Notes: a model not told the origin generated them from the sequence alone. DNA of 64,000 nucleotides from Aeromonas caviae (GCF_000819785.1 NZ_CDBK01000094.1:21273-85272); one strand, 5' to 3'; counted from the first letter of the stretch, positions 17,948-28,800 are shown. Numbers and translations are program-made.

Positions 17948-18826
17948 ATGATGAAAAAGCTCAATACCCTGCTCGCTGCCGCCATCATGTCCGTGCTGGG
18001 CACCGCCCAGGCCGCGGATCACACCCTGGCGATGGTGGTCTCCACCCTCAACAACCCCTTCTTCGTCACCATGAAGGAGGGCGCCGAAGCCAAGGCCAAG
18101 GAGCTTGGCTACGAGCTGGTGGTGCTGGACTCCCAGAACGACCCGGCCAAGGAGCTCTCCAACGTGGAAGATCTCACCGTGCGCAAGGTCAACGCCATCC
18201 TGATCAACCCGACCGACTCCGAAGCAGTGGGCAACGCCATTCGCCTGGCCAACAAGGCGAACATCCCGGTGCTGACCCTGGACCGCGGCGCAGCCCAGGG
18301 TGACGTCAAGGCCCACATCGCCTCCGACAACGTGGCCGGTGGCAAGCTGGCTGGCGACTTCATCGCCGAGAAGCTGGGCAGCGGTGCCAAGGTGATCCAG
18401 CTGGAAGGGATCGCAGGTACCTCCGCCGCCCGTGATCGCGGCGAAGGCTTCGCCCTGGCGGTCACCGCCAACAAGCTGCAGGTGCTGGCCTCCCAGCCCG
18501 CCGACTTTGATCGCACCAAGGGCCTGAACGTCATGGAGAACCTGCTGGCCGCCCATCCGACCGTGCAGGCGGTGTTCGCCCAGAACGATGAGATGGCGCT
18601 GGGTGCCATCCGCGCCGTGCAGGCCGCCGGCAAAGAGGTGATGATCGTGGGCTTTGACGGCACCGACGATGGCAAAGCCGCCGTGGCCAAGGGTAAACTG
18701 GCCGCCACCGTGGCCCAGCAGCCCGCCCTCATCGGCGCCATCGGCGTGGAAACCGCCGACAAGGTGCTCAAGGGTCAACCGGTGGAAAAATCCATCCCGG
18801 TACCGCTGCAAATCGTCAACAAGTAA
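17948..18826 (+). CDS. rbsB: Periplasmic ribose-binding protein
   Basis: RbsB captures D-ribose in the periplasm for RbsAC and for the Trg-type chemoreceptor. The 292-residue precursor begins [17 protein letters not shown] and has a signal peptide ending TAQA before [17 protein letters not shown]. Residues of the sugar-binding cleft are seen in [15 protein letters not shown] and [12 protein letters not shown]. An AAGGAA ribosome binding site fits either of the two adjacent ATG codons (17948 or 17951). It lies between rbsC and rbsK. Confidence 0.96.
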   Translation: MMKKLNTLLAAAIMSVLGTAQAADHTLAMVVSTLNNPFFVTMKEGAEAKAKELGYELVVLDSQNDPAKELSNVEDLTVRKVNAILINPTDSEAVGNAIRLANKANIPVLTLDRGAAQGDVKAHIASDNVAGGKLAGDFIAEKLGSGAKVIQLEGIAGTSAARDRGEGFALAVTANKLQVLASQPADFDRTKGLNVMENLLAAHPTVQAVFAQNDEMALGAIRAVQAAGKEVMIVGFDGTDDGKAAVAKGKLAATVAQQPALIGAIGVETADKVLKGQPVEKSIPVPLQIVNK

Positions 18827-18924
18827 GTTGTTGGGGGGAGGTTCGCCTCCCCTCTCTTTTTCTGCCAGTGCCGCCTGGTCTGGGCCCACCCAGACCAGGA
18901 TGTACTCAACCAAGGGTGATAGGA

Positions 18925-19857
18925 ATGAATCGTCTCGTAGTCCTCGGCAGCGTGAATGCGGATCATGTGCTGCGCGTCCCCCACTTTCCCCGCCCCGGTG
19001 AAACCCTGACCGGCCACAGCTATCAGGTCGTTCCCGGCGGCAAGGGTGCCAATCAGGCGGTGGCCGCCGCCCGCCTCGGCGCCCCTGTCTCCTTCATCGC
19101 CCGCATCGGTGATGATGCCATCGGCCACCAGATGAAGACCAGGTTTGCCAACGACGGCATCGATGTCAGCGCCGTCGAACTCGACCCCAGGCTCCCCACC
19201 GGCATCGCCATCATCTATGTGAGCGACGAGGGGGAGAACAGCATCGGCATCTCCGCCGAAGCCAACGGCGCCCTCACCCCGACCGTGGTGCAAGGTCACG
19301 AGGCGATGATCGCCGCCGCCCACACCCTGCTGCTGCAACTGGAAGTACCGCTCGAGAGCGTGCAGGAAGCGGCCCGTCTGGCTCGTGCCCACGGCACCCG
19401 GGTGGTGCTCAACCCCGCCCCCGCTCGCCCGCTTTCAAGGGATCTGCTGGCGCTGGTGGACCTCATCACCCCCAACCAGACCGAGGCCGAGCTGCTGACC
19501 GGCATCAAGGTGACGGACGAAGCGAGCGCCCGTGAGGCTGCCGCCCGCTTCCACCAGATGGGCATCGGTGAGGTGATGATCACCCTGGGGTCTCAAGGGG
19601 TCTATTGCAGCAAGGGGCAGCAACAGGCGCTCATGCCGGGCTTTCGGGTCAAGGCGGTGGATACCACGGCGGCCGGGGATACCTTCAACGGCGCCTTCCT
19701 GGCGGCCGAGCTCGCCGGCGCCGACTTTGACGCGGCCGTACGCTTTGCCCACGGGGCGGCGGCACTCTCCGTCACCCGGTTTGGAGCCCAGAGCTCCATC
19801 CCGAGCAAACAGGAGGTCGACGCCTTCCTCCTTGAACAAACTGCACAGGGGCACTGA
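18925..19857 (+). CDS. rbsK: Ribokinase
   Basis: RbsK phosphorylates D-ribose to ribose 5-phosphate for the pentose phosphate pathway. The 310-residue protein starts MNRLVVLGSVNADHVLRVP and carries the PfkB-family signatures, PGGKGANQAVAAARLG near residue 40 and the catalytic DTTAAGDTFNGAFLA near residue 250. I chose the ATG at 18925, with GATAGGA directly upstream; a longer in-frame start at 18868 is not conserved. The TGA stop overlaps the rbsR start (TGATG). Confidence 0.96.
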   Translation: MNRLVVLGSVNADHVLRVPHFPRPGETLTGHSYQVVPGGKGANQAVAAARLGAPVSFIARIGDDAIGHQMKTRFANDGIDVSAVELDPRLPTGIAIIYVSDEGENSIGISAEANGALTPTVVQGHEAMIAAAHTLLLQLEVPLESVQEAARLARAHGTRVVLNPAPARPLSRDLLALVDLITPNQTEAELLTGIKVTDEASAREAAARFHQMGIGEVMITLGSQGVYCSKGQQQALMPGFRVKAVDTTAAGDTFNGAFLAAELAGADFDAAVRFAHGAAALSVTRFGAQSSIPSKQEVDAFLLEQTAQGH

Positions 19858-20882
19858 TGGCCAATATCAAGGAGGTGGCCGCGCTGGCGGGGGTGTCGAC
19901 CACCACTGTCTCCCACGTCATCAACGAGACCCGCTTCGTCGCCGAGGAGACCCGTGAGCGGGTCTTCGCCGCCATGCGCGATCTCAACTATGCCCCGAGC
20001 CTGGTGGCCCGCAGCCTCAAGGTAAAGGAGACCAACAGCATCGGCATGCTGGTCACCACCTCCAGCAACCCCTTCTTCGCCGAGGTGGTGCGCGGGGTGG
20101 AGCGCTACTGCTTCGAGCAGGGTTACAACCTGATGCTGGGCAACACCGAAGGACAGGCCGAGACGGCGCTCTCCTACCTCAAGATGATGCTCAGGAAACG
20201 GGTCGACGGCCTGCTCATCATGTGCAGTGAAGGGCAGCAGGAGGTGTTCAACCAGCTCGACTGGCTCAAGAGCCTGCCGGTCGTGGTGATGGACTGGGGC
20301 ATGGAGAACGGCGAGGTGGATCTCATCGCCGACAACTCCCATCGCGGCGGCTACCTGGCAACCCGCCACCTGCTGGGGCTGGGTCACACTGCCATCGGTT
20401 GCATCACGGGCCCCCACAGCCGCGCCCCGGCCAACCAGCGCCAGGCGGGTTTCGAGCAGGCGATGCAGGAGGCCGGGCTCACCGTCAATCCGGGCTGGAT
20501 CCAGGAGGGAGACTTTGACTGCGCCAGCGGCGCCGCCGCCATGACCCGCCTGCTGGCACTGCCAGAGCGTCCCACCGCGCTATTTGTCTGCAACGACATG
20601 ATGGCCATGGGGGTCATCAGTGCCGCCCATCAGGCGGGGCTGGTGATCCCCCGCGATCTCTCCATCGTCGGCTATGACAATGTGGCGCTGGCCCAGTTCA
20701 TGTCCCCCCCGCTCACCACGGTCAATCAACCGAAAGAGGAGCTGGGCCGCCTCGCCGTCACCCGGCTGCTGGCGCGCATCAACGGCGAGCCCATCGCAAA
20801 CCGCATGATCACCGTGGATCCGGACCTGGTGATCAGACACTCCTGCGCTCCCTTTTCCTCACCGGACAGCAAACCAGTTTAA
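19857..20882 (+). CDS. rbsR: Ribose operon repressor, LacI family
   Basis: RbsR represses the rbs operon in the absence of ribose. The 341-residue protein starts MANIKEVAALAGVSTTTVSHVINE, the LacI/PurR helix-turn-helix and hinge helix, followed by a periplasmic-binding-protein-like sensor domain (about residues 60-330). It is the last gene of rbsDACBKR, so it is made from the promoter that it is expected to control through the palindrome before rbsD. Transcription probably ends at a hairpin 18 bases downstream. Confidence 0.94.
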   Translation: MANIKEVAALAGVSTTTVSHVINETRFVAEETRERVFAAMRDLNYAPSLVARSLKVKETNSIGMLVTTSSNPFFAEVVRGVERYCFEQGYNLMLGNTEGQAETALSYLKMMLRKRVDGLLIMCSEGQQEVFNQLDWLKSLPVVVMDWGMENGEVDLIADNSHRGGYLATRHLLGLGHTAIGCITGPHSRAPANQRQAGFEQAMQEAGLTVNPGWIQEGDFDCASGAAAMTRLLALPERPTALFVCNDMMAMGVISAAHQAGLVIPRDLSIVGYDNVALAQFMSPPLTTVNQPKEELGRLAVTRLLARINGEPIANRMITVDPDLVIRHSCAPFSSPDSKPV

Positions 20883-20900
20883 GTGCCAGCAAGCAGCAGA

Positions 20901-20922
20901 AGGGCGGCCATGAGCCGCCCTT
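20901..20922 (+). terminator. Hairpin after rbsR, probable operon terminator
   Basis: AGGGCGGC (20901-20908) and GCCGCCCT (20914-20921) form a stem with loop CATGA. The T-rich tail is short (TTCTGTGT). Confidence 0.55.
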
Positions 20923-20971
20923 CTGTGTATTGTCTCCTTGGCATCGGCCCCGAGACTGCATAAGCCACCAC

Positions 20972-22621
20972 TCAACTCAGCTTGAGATCATCCTCTTGCT
21001 GCGCCTCTCCCCGGGGAGCCAGGCGCAGCAGCCCCAGCGCCGTTGCCAACGGCTGGAGCAGCGCCTCGTACCCGGAGGGGGCTGGCAGCCAGTAGCGAAT
21101 TGGCCAGCCCGCCTGCAGCAGTTCGGGGGCGCTGCTGCCAAGCTCGCTCAGCGCCAGCATGCAACCACACTCGCGCACCTTCTCAAGCAGGGTGGCATCC
21201 TGTATCAGCGCAGGCAATGCCAGGATCAGCCTCCCCTGTGGCAAGGGGGGCAGGCTCGCCAGCAGAGGGGCCAGCTGGGCAGGCTGATGAAGCCTTACCA
21301 GCAAGGTGCCACTGCATGGCTCTTCTGTCAGCCATCGCGCCATCACAGGCCCAAGGACACCACGCTCCTGCATCCAGCCCACGTCACAGGGCTGCTGGCT
21401 CACCCGCCAGCGCAGGCTGACCGCCGTCACCGGCACGCCCTGCTCGTCTCTCATCGGCTCGCAGAGGGTCTCCAGGGGTGAAGGGGCGGCCCCCGCCAGC
21501 CATTCCCGCAGTTGGTGCAACTGCCGCTGGGCCATGTGGAGGTCAGCCTTCATCGCACTCTGATACCACACCAGGGTGGTCCCCTCACGCTTGGCCTCGT
21601 TCAATGCCAATATGGCCTGCTCCAATAGCTCATCGGCATCCTCGCCACCCTCGCACCTGGCCACTCCGAAGCGACACGCCAGATCAAAGCTGCTTTCCCG
21701 GGTCACGAACTCAAACTGCAACAGGCTCACCATGGCGGCCATGCGGGCATCGAGATCTCCCTCTTCGTCGTCCAGCACCACGGCGAACTCATCGCCCCCC
21801 AACCGGTACGCACGGCCGGGGCATGCCTGACGCAACCGGGCCGCGACCGCCTGCAGCAGGCGATCACCAACCTGGTATCCGAGCAGATCATTGACCTGCT
21901 TGAACCGCTTCAGATCCAGCACCGCCAGCGCCTGGACCCGATCTTGCAGCAGGGATTGCCTGAGCTGCCCCTGCAAGGCCCGACGGTTGCCAAGCCGAGT
22001 CATGGGATCGAGCAGGGAGAGGCGACGATTCTGCAGATTGGTTCGAATGAGGGCAAAGACCAGCACACAGCCCATCACCAGCAGGATCAACTGCCAGATC
22101 TGGATCCAGAACAGGCTCTGCCGCAACTGGTTGAGGGAGGCTTCCCGCTCCTGGCCGGAGAGGATCTGATCCCCAATCTGCTCCACCTGATGGGTCAAGC
22201 CGGTCAGCCGGACGAGGGCAAGATCGAGGGCTTTCCCCCTCTTCAGCTCCCCGGACTGCATCTGGGGATCCAGCGCCTTGAGTTCGTCAAAGAGCCGTTC
22301 AAGCACCTCCCCCAACCCATGCCTCGCCCGCGCATCGGCGGTCTCGGTACTGATCAGGAACACATCCAGCCGGTTCCACAGCAGATCGTAATCCAGGCTC
22401 AGGGCCGCCATGTCGAGCGCCCCGGCACGGTAGAGGCGCACATCATAGAGAAATCGCTGGGACTCCTGCATTACCTGGCTGATGTTCCAGTGGGTGTTGC
22501 GGTAGAACATGTCAACGAGCTGCTCGTGCCGACTCTGCAGCAGCAGCCCCCAGAGGGACGAGAAAAGAAACAGCAGGGAAATGGCTGCAAGCAGCAGGTT
22601 ATCTCGCTGTCGCCGCGTCAC
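20972..22621 (-). CDS. Membrane GGDEF protein with degenerate EAL-like tail
   Basis: This 549-residue protein is a probable diguanylate cyclase that makes cyclic di-GMP. It has an N-terminal transmembrane helix (about 10-28), a periplasmic helical sensor region (about 30-165), a second helix (about 170-192) and a GGDEF domain (about 200-350) with an intact GGDEF at residues 275-279. The upstream motif reads DLKRFKQVND, so the second acidic residue of the usual DxDxFK is lysine. The last about 180 residues have the outline of an EAL domain (SLRW, ALSELGS) without the EAL or DDFG catalytic motifs. Its start overlaps the stop of the preceding gene (ATGA). Confidence 0.8.
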   Translation of the reverse strand: MTRRQRDNLLLAAISLLFLFSSLWGLLLQSRHEQLVDMFYRNTHWNISQVMQESQRFLYDVRLYRAGALDMAALSLDYDLLWNRLDVFLISTETADARARHGLGEVLERLFDELKALDPQMQSGELKRGKALDLALVRLTGLTHQVEQIGDQILSGQEREASLNQLRQSLFWIQIWQLILLVMGCVLVFALIRTNLQNRRLSLLDPMTRLGNRRALQGQLRQSLLQDRVQALAVLDLKRFKQVNDLLGYQVGDRLLQAVAARLRQACPGRAYRLGGDEFAVVLDDEEGDLDARMAAMVSLLQFEFVTRESSFDLACRFGVARCEGGEDADELLEQAILALNEAKREGTTLVWYQSAMKADLHMAQRQLHQLREWLAGAAPSPLETLCEPMRDEQGVPVTAVSLRWRVSQQPCDVGWMQERGVLGPVMARWLTEEPCSGTLLVRLHQPAQLAPLLASLPPLPQGRLILALPALIQDATLLEKVRECGCMLALSELGSSAPELLQAGWPIRYWLPAPSGYEALLQPLATALGLLRLAPRGEAQQEDDLKLS

Positions 22622-23118
22622 GGGACAACCTCGATGCGGATCACCTGCCAGACCATGTTGTTGTGGATGGCGGACACATCCATGTCGGGATGGGCCGAGA
22701 GGGGGACTAGCAGCCAGAGCGGCCCTTTATTGCGACGGGTGAGCGGTTTGTCATCCTGGTAACGCACCAGGGTCAGCGGCACCTTGGCAAACAGGGAGAG
22801 ATCAACCCGCTGCTGGTAGCCATTGAGTGCGGCGACATCGATGGCGCTGGCACTATCCACCTGCTGCGCCGCCAGCACGCTCTTCAGGGTCGGGCCACGA
22901 TAGCGGTGAGTGCCGAGGGTCCAGGGCGTCGCCGTCTCGAATTCCACTTGTGGCAAGGCGGCCAACGCCGCCTCATCCAGGGTGATTTCCCGCTTGTCCG
23001 GCAGGATCAGTTGCAATAGCGAAGAGGAGGAGGCCTGGGTACCGAACGAGAAAAGCACCAGCAGGAGAGAGGCCATCCCGCGCATTGGAAAGTTCATGAC
23101 ATGTTGTGCCAGCTGCAT
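22618..23118 (-). CDS. Small secreted molybdopterin-oxidoreductase-fold protein
   Basis: The 166-residue product has a signal peptide (MRGMASLLLVLFSFGTQA ends about residue 30). The mature part resembles the oxidoreductase molybdopterin-binding (SUOX-like) fold, with the typical segments WTLGTHRYRGPTLKSVLA, AALNGYQQRV and GPLWLLVPL. It lacks the cysteine that binds molybdenum in sulfite oxidase and YedY, so it is unlikely to be an enzyme and may instead sense a ligand. Its stop overlaps the start of the GGDEF gene, so the pair is translationally coupled. A periplasmic partner controlling cyclic di-GMP synthesis is a reasonable inference. Confidence 0.65.
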   Translation of the reverse strand: MQLAQHVMNFPMRGMASLLLVLFSFGTQASSSSLLQLILPDKREITLDEAALAALPQVEFETATPWTLGTHRYRGPTLKSVLAAQQVDSASAIDVAALNGYQQRVDLSLFAKVPLTLVRYQDDKPLTRRNKGPLWLLVPLSAHPDMDVSAIHNNMVWQVIRIEVVP

Positions 23119-23182
23119 CTTGAAGTTAGGTGTCAGTGTGGCGATTTCAGTGGGTCAATGCAACTGTGTGAAAAATCAATAA

Positions 23183-23956
23183 TTATGGGCCCCGCATCTC
23201 CATCCAGTTATGTCCCTCGACGGTGAGAGGCTGATGCACACCGCAACTTTGCAGGAGTTCATCCACAAAAGCGGGCACCAGCAAGGAAGCCGGACCATAA
23301 CGTTTTTCATCGAACTGGCTGCCCACTTCGCTCGGCTCCAGATTGAGCTCCACCGTATGGGCACCGTTCAGGCCGGCCTCATGGACGAATCCGGCGGCAG
23401 GGTAGACCGCCCCGGAGGTCCCGATGGAGATGAAGAGATCGCACTGGGCCAGGGCGCTGTAGATACGATCCAACCCGAGCGGCATCTCCCCGAACCAGAC
23501 TACATGGGGGCGCAGCGGGTGGGGAAACTGGCAGCAGGAACACAGCTCTTCCTGATGGAGATCCCCGCGCCACTCGATCACCTGACCCGAGCCCGGGCAG
23601 CGGGCCTTGAGCAACTCGCCGTGCATGTGGATGAGGTTCTTGCTGCCGGCACTCTCGTGCAGGTTGTCGATGTTCTGGGTGACCAGGGTGACGCGCCCCG
23701 GCAGCAGGCGCTCCAGCCGGGCCAATGCATAGTGGGCCGGATTGGGGTGGATCTCGGCGCGCTGCAACTGATGGCGCCGCGCATTGTAGAAACGTTGTAC
23801 CAGTTCGGGATCCCGCGCATAGCCTTCAGGGGTGGCCACGTCCTCCACCCTGTGCTCTTCCCACAGGCCATCACAGGCCCGGAAGGTCTTGATACCGGAT
23901 TCGGCCGAGATGCCGGCACCGGTGAGGATCACGATATGTTTGGCTGACTGCACCAT
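23183..23956 (-). CDS. cobB: NAD-dependent protein deacylase, sirtuin CobB
   Basis: CobB removes acetyl or succinyl groups from lysine residues using NAD+. The 257-residue protein has the sirtuin motifs [27 protein letters not shown] with the catalytic His in HMHGE, and the late [11 protein letters not shown]. The zinc region has an isolated Cys plus CSCC, the reduced cysteine pattern also seen in E. coli CobB. The FYNARR segment supplies the Tyr and Arg of class III sirtuins, which favour succinyl-lysine. A GNAT acetyltransferase lies directly upstream, an appealing functional pairing but unproven. Confidence 0.9.
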   Translation of the reverse strand: MVQSAKHIVILTGAGISAESGIKTFRACDGLWEEHRVEDVATPEGYARDPELVQRFYNARRHQLQRAEIHPNPAHYALARLERLLPGRVTLVTQNIDNLHESAGSKNLIHMHGELLKARCPGSGQVIEWRGDLHQEELCSCCQFPHPLRPHVVWFGEMPLGLDRIYSALAQCDLFISIGTSGAVYPAAGFVHEAGLNGAHTVELNLEPSEVGSQFDEKRYGPASLLVPAFVDELLQSCGVHQPLTVEGHNWMEMRGP

Positions 23957-24028
23957 GGTTGTTCTCCTCCAACGGGTAACAGGCTGACCTTAGCACAGGA
24001 GCAAGAAGCGGCCCATTCGCCCTTGGTC

Positions 24029-24643
24029 TTAGGCCGATGGGAGCACAAAGCTCGCCATGGGCGCGAGATCCAGCCTGGCAAAGACCATCTCCCGTCCTGT
24101 CACCAGGGTAAGCGGCAACCCGAGCCCCTTGAGCAGAGCCAGCATGGGGCGATTCTGGCCGAGCACTTCCGCCGTCCACTCCCGGATCCCCTCCTCGTAT
24201 GCCAGCCGCGCAAGCGCCAGCAGGATGCGACGCCCGGCGCCGCGATGCTGAAAATGATCCGCGACGATGCAGGAGAACTCGGCCCTGTCCGGGTGCAGGC
24301 GCCGGCGCACGGACTGGGCCATGGCAAGCGGCGTCCCCTGCTCGTCGGTCAGCAGCAATCCTATCTGGGGTTCTCTGGGGTAGTCGAGAAAGAAGGCGAG
24401 CTGCTCGGCCGTCGCAGGCTGCTTGGCCCGCATGAAGCGCAAATAGACGCTCTGCTCGCTCAGGGCGTCATAAGCCGCGCTTATCCGCTCCGGGTCGCTG
24501 CCCGCCAGCTCCTGCAAGCGGCAAGTCAGCCCCCCCACCACCATCGTCATCGGCAGGGCGGCCCGTGAGGCGGGAGCCGTCCAACCCGTCATCCCCTGCC
24601 ACAAGCGCGTCTCATCGAGCGGCCAGCAAAGATAGCGAGCCAT
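24029..24643 (-). CDS. GNAT family N-acetyltransferase
   Basis: The 204-residue protein has an acetyl-CoA-dependent GNAT domain at about residues 55-185. The acetyl-CoA binding motif is seen in FQHRGAGRRILLALARLAYEEG, and the preceding strand is FSCIVADHF. The piece YLRFMRAKQPATAEQLAFFL is typical of the GNAT domain found in Pat/YfiQ-like enzymes, but this protein lacks the large acyl-CoA synthetase part. The substrate may be a protein or a small molecule. It directly abuts the response regulator gene upstream (no gap), so it belongs to the same operon. Confidence 0.8.
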   Translation of the reverse strand: MARYLCWPLDETRLWQGMTGWTAPASRAALPMTMVVGGLTCRLQELAGSDPERISAAYDALSEQSVYLRFMRAKQPATAEQLAFFLDYPREPQIGLLLTDEQGTPLAMAQSVRRRLHPDRAEFSCIVADHFQHRGAGRRILLALARLAYEEGIREWTAEVLGQNRPMLALLKGLGLPLTLVTGREMVFARLDLAPMASFVLPSA

Positions 24644-25894
24644 TCACCAGCGACCTGCCACGCCGCGATCCTGCCACTGGGCGGCATCCTGCAGGTTGAA
24701 GGGGTCGTCGAGGTAGAGCGCGATGCCAAGCTCCCGGGAGCGCTGGATGAAGCGGGCCAGCAAGGAGTCGGCCGCCATCGCCTCCAGTTCGGGCAGCAGG
24801 TGTTGCCCGAGCAGTAAGGATTGCAACGGCAGACGCTCGATGAGATCAAACGGCAGGTGCTGGGCATGATCGAGCAGCAACGCGAGTCTGGCCCCCGCGA
24901 GGCTCGCCTGCAGCACCAGGGCGAAACGGTCCGCCTGGTTCAGCAGGTGATCCCGTCGATGGATGACCAGGGTGAGCTCGCTTGCTTCTCGTCCATGCTG
25001 CTCGAGCCAGAGCTTGAGCGGCTCCCAGTGAGGGGAAAGGCCGCTCAGGCTCAGCCAGATCGGCAGCGTGCAGGAGGCCGCATCTGCCAGCAGCCCAAGC
25101 TGTCCTCTCGCCTCTCCCTGCCAGCTACGCACGGTGCGCTTGAGCCCGCCCAGCCTGCGCTGACGCTGGGGGCCAAGATAGAGCATCTTGAGCAGACGCA
25201 GCAGATCGTCGCTTTGCAGCGGCTTGGCCAGGGCGGCCAGCACGTTGAAACCCGCATCGTGCAGGAGACGCCGGGCGCCGTCTATCAGGGTCTGATCATG
25301 AGCGGAGAGCAGGATGATGGGCAGACCGCTGTGGCGATACTGGGGATGGCTCATCAGCAGGCTGATGGCATCCTGCTCCGCCAGGCTGAGATCACAGATA
25401 AGCAATCTCACGCCCCCCTCTTCCAGCGCCTTGAGGCACCCTTCGCCATCCTGAACCCAGTGGCAGGGCAACCCCAGTCCCTGGATCTCCTGCTGAATGC
25501 AGGCTCCCTGGAAGGGGTGATCTTCGAGCAGCAGGATCTGGCACTGGGCGAGCCAGGCACGCCACCCCTGTTCCCGTGCCTGCAACCCCTCGAGCCAGGG
25601 ATCGCTGAGGCGATAGATCCCCGCCCCGGGAGCCAGCAGATGAGGCAGATAGTCGGCCCCCTGATGAGAGGCAGGATCAAACAGGGCGATGGCCCCGGCG
25701 GCAAACAGTCCTTCCCATTGCCAGCCGGCATCGGGTCGGGTGCGGTGCAGATTGGCATAGGCCGGCAGGCCCGCCCCCTTGACCGCCTGATGGGAGACGG
25801 CGTCCAGGGCATAGACGCTGACCGGGTAAAACGTTGGCTCCTGGCTGTCATCAGACTCCAGCAAGGCCATCAACTCTTCATCTGTGATGATCAT
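24644..25894 (-). CDS. Response regulator with degenerate EAL-like output domain
   Basis: This 416-residue protein has an N-terminal region of about 115 residues without a known fold, then a receiver domain (about 118-245) with acidic pocket residues Glu124-Asp125, phospho-acceptor Asp168 in ICDLSL, and Lys in LAKPLQ. The last about 150 residues match the second half of an EAL phosphodiesterase in pattern (LVIHRRD, LLLDHAQHLPFDLIERLPL, LGIALYLDDPFNLQ) but the catalytic Glu, DDFG Asp pair and metal-binding Lys are replaced. It is therefore likely a binding rather than a cleaving domain. It lies 1 base after the hybrid kinase gene, which should phosphorylate it. Confidence 0.7.
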   Translation of the reverse strand: MIITDEELMALLESDDSQEPTFYPVSVYALDAVSHQAVKGAGLPAYANLHRTRPDAGWQWEGLFAAGAIALFDPASHQGADYLPHLLAPGAGIYRLSDPWLEGLQAREQGWRAWLAQCQILLLEDHPFQGACIQQEIQGLGLPCHWVQDGEGCLKALEEGGVRLLICDLSLAEQDAISLLMSHPQYRHSGLPIILLSAHDQTLIDGARRLLHDAGFNVLAALAKPLQSDDLLRLLKMLYLGPQRQRRLGGLKRTVRSWQGEARGQLGLLADAASCTLPIWLSLSGLSPHWEPLKLWLEQHGREASELTLVIHRRDHLLNQADRFALVLQASLAGARLALLLDHAQHLPFDLIERLPLQSLLLGQHLLPELEAMAADSLLARFIQRSRELGIALYLDDPFNLQDAAQWQDRGVAGRW

Positions 25895-25895
25895 G

Positions 25896-28800
25896 TCATG
25901 CTCTCTCGCCCAGTTGTCGGCAGACCTCTTCCACGCACTGCCTCAAGGCGGCTCCAAGGGGATGTCCGGGGGCCTCCTGCCAACGGTCGATCACCTCTAC
26001 CAGGGGGGTAGCCCCCACCATTTTGGCGGCCCCCTTCATCTTGTGTAAAGCCGTATTGAGGGCCTTCTCGTCCCCTTGTGTGACACACCGCTCAATGTCG
26101 GCCAGATCCTGGTGAACCGATGCCAGATAGATGTCAACGAGGGCCGGGCTGAGGGACACGGGCAGGGAAAGGGCTGCCGTTGGCTGCGGTGCCTTCCCCC
26201 CGTCATGGGGGCCAAAGACGGTACGAAGCAGTACGGCCAGATCCCTGAGCAAGACGGGTTTGTCCAGATGGCCCTGACAGCCGCATTCCGCCAGTCGCTG
26301 CGCCGCCTGCTCGCTGAGATCGGCGGTGATGACGTAGACGGGCAGATGCTGCCAGCGTTCATCGGCGTGCAATTGCCTGCAGAGCTCGGCGCCGTCCATC
26401 ACCGGCATCTGCAGGTCCGTCAGCACCAGATCCACCGACTCCGATTGCAGGATCTCCAGTGCCAGACGGCCATTGGCCGCGCTCAATACCCGGGCACCCA
26501 GCTGACCCAGCTGCATGCTGATCAGCATTCTGTTCACTTCGTGATCTTCCACCAGCAACACCCGCCTGCCTGCCCCCGGCAGATCCGTGATCTCCTCGGC
26601 GCCACGGACGAGTCTGGGTTGCAGCAGGCTGACCACGGAGCCCGGGATCCAGGGTTCCCCCTGCCAGTACCAGGCGCGCAAGCCCCCATCGTCCTGCATG
26701 GCCCCAAGGCAAGGTGCAGCCGGGTCCTCGGCCACGCCAAACGCTGCGAGCCAGGCCCGCATATATTCAAGTTCCCCGGGCAACAGTTGCAGGGAGACCG
26801 TCTTGACGCGCGGTTGCCAGGGCGCCTTCTCCTGCGCATGCCTGAGGGGCAACGAGCAGAGGAAACGGCTGCCCCCGCGAGCCAGAGGCTCGACCCGGAT
26901 CTCGCCCCCCATCTGTTCCATCAGCTGGCGGCAGATGGCCAGCCCAAGCCCGGTCCCCTGGGCTCTGGGCTGGCCAGGCTCCTCCCCTTGCTCGAAGGGC
27001 TGGAACAACCGGGGCAACAGCTCGGCACTGATCCCGGGCCCCTCGTCATCCACCCCGCACAAAATCCACTCCCCTTGCCGCCGGGCCCAGAGTACCACCT
27101 CTCCCCGCTCGCTGAACTTGATGGCGTTGGAGAGCAGGTTGTGCAGCACCTGTTGCACCCGGTGGGGATCGAGTTCCATCAAGGCGGGCAGCGCCGGGTC
27201 GAGCGCCAAGCGCAGCTGCAGATGGCGGGATCGCGCCTTGGACCAGTGCACCGCCGCCACATGCTCGCACAGCTCCACCAGATCCGTGGGCTGCACGGAG
27301 AGGCGCAACTGGCGCGTCTCGTTGCGGCTGAAATCGAGCACGTCGTTGAGCAATCCGAGCAGTTCATTGCCCGCCTGTCTGACATGGGCCAGAACCGAGG
27401 CCTGCTCTGCATTGAGTTCGGTCTGCTCGAGCCACTCCAGCAGGCCGAGCATGGCGTTCATGGGGGTGCGGATCTCGTGGCTCACGGCGGCCAGGAAGCG
27501 CCCCTTGGCAAGCACGGCCTGCTGAGCCTGCTCGTGGGAAAGTTGCAGGGAATGCTCCTGCTCCACCCTGGCCGTCACATCCTGCACCACCCCGTAGATC
27601 CGCCACCCCTCCCCCTGACGGCGCCCCCTGCCGGAAAATTGCAGCCAGCGGGTTCCCTTGGCGGGGTGCTGATAGCGCAGCAGATGGGAGAAAGGTCGCC
27701 CGGCTTGCAGCATGGCTAGCATGGGAGCTCGCATCTCGCGCCTGTCCTGATGGGAGATGCGGGTCAGGGTCTCGTTGGGATTGACCCGGATCTGCTGGCT
27801 CGCCAGCCCCAGCAGCTCGTGACTGCCCCGGCTCACAAACTCCACCCGGGTGATGGCTCCCCCCAGCAGGGTGAATTGCAGCACCACACCGGGCACCGTA
27901 TTGGTGAGGGCGCGCAGGCGCCGCTCTGCCTGACGCAGCAGGCGGGTACGCTCGCGCAGAGCGCTGATGTCGGAGAGGGCGATAAGATCCCCTGCCGGTG
28001 CCTGGGGCCCCAGTCGCAAGGGGATCTGGGCATAGGAGTAGACCTGCTCGTGCAGCGCCAGCTCCCCTTCGGCGCCCTGCAACTGAGGCGCGGGCAGCAC
28101 CAGATCGGCGGCGTAGCGCGCCTCCATGCGCTTGGCCCGCTTGTTGCGCTTGATCACCTCCCCTTTGTCATTGCGCAAGAACACGGGAACGGGGAGCGCC
28201 TGGAAGAGAGACTCCCTGAACTTGCTTTCCAGCGCCAGCGCCTGCTCTACCTTGTGACGCTCGCGGGCCTCCTGGGCCAGTTGCTGGCGGGATCGCCAGA
28301 CTGACCAGATCACCGCCATGCTGATCAGCAGTGCCAGCAACACGGAGCCAAGCCAGAAACCGTAGCTGACACCCTCCTGCTGGTTGACCACCAGGTGGCG
28401 CCAGCGTTGCACCAGCTCGTCCACCTGCCGATCATTGAGGGTCATCAGGCTCTGATCCAGCACCCCTGCCAGGCTGGTCTGTTCCGGCCGGATGGCAAAG
28501 CCGAGGCCGAAACGCTCCGGCAATTCGGTGATGGTCAGCTCGCTCAACTGGTTGTTTCGAATGGGATATTGGAGCTGGTACAACTCCGCCAGCATGGCCT
28601 GGGCATCCCCATGCCGCACCGCCGCCAATCCCTGCAGCAGGTTGTCGGTGACCTCCCACTCATGCTGGCCGAACCGGGCAAGCAGGCCGGGATCATAGAG
28701 CATTCTCGGGACCACCACCTTGCCACTCACGTCCGCGAGGGAGACAGGCCCCCTCTTGCTGCGACTGACCAGGGCATAGCGGCTGGTCGCCACCATCCTG

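Noticed and set aside
16889..18913. 674-codon minus-strand frame over rbsC and rbsB
   Set aside because: Shadow frame; the rbs genes on the plus strand have full conservation and overlaps.
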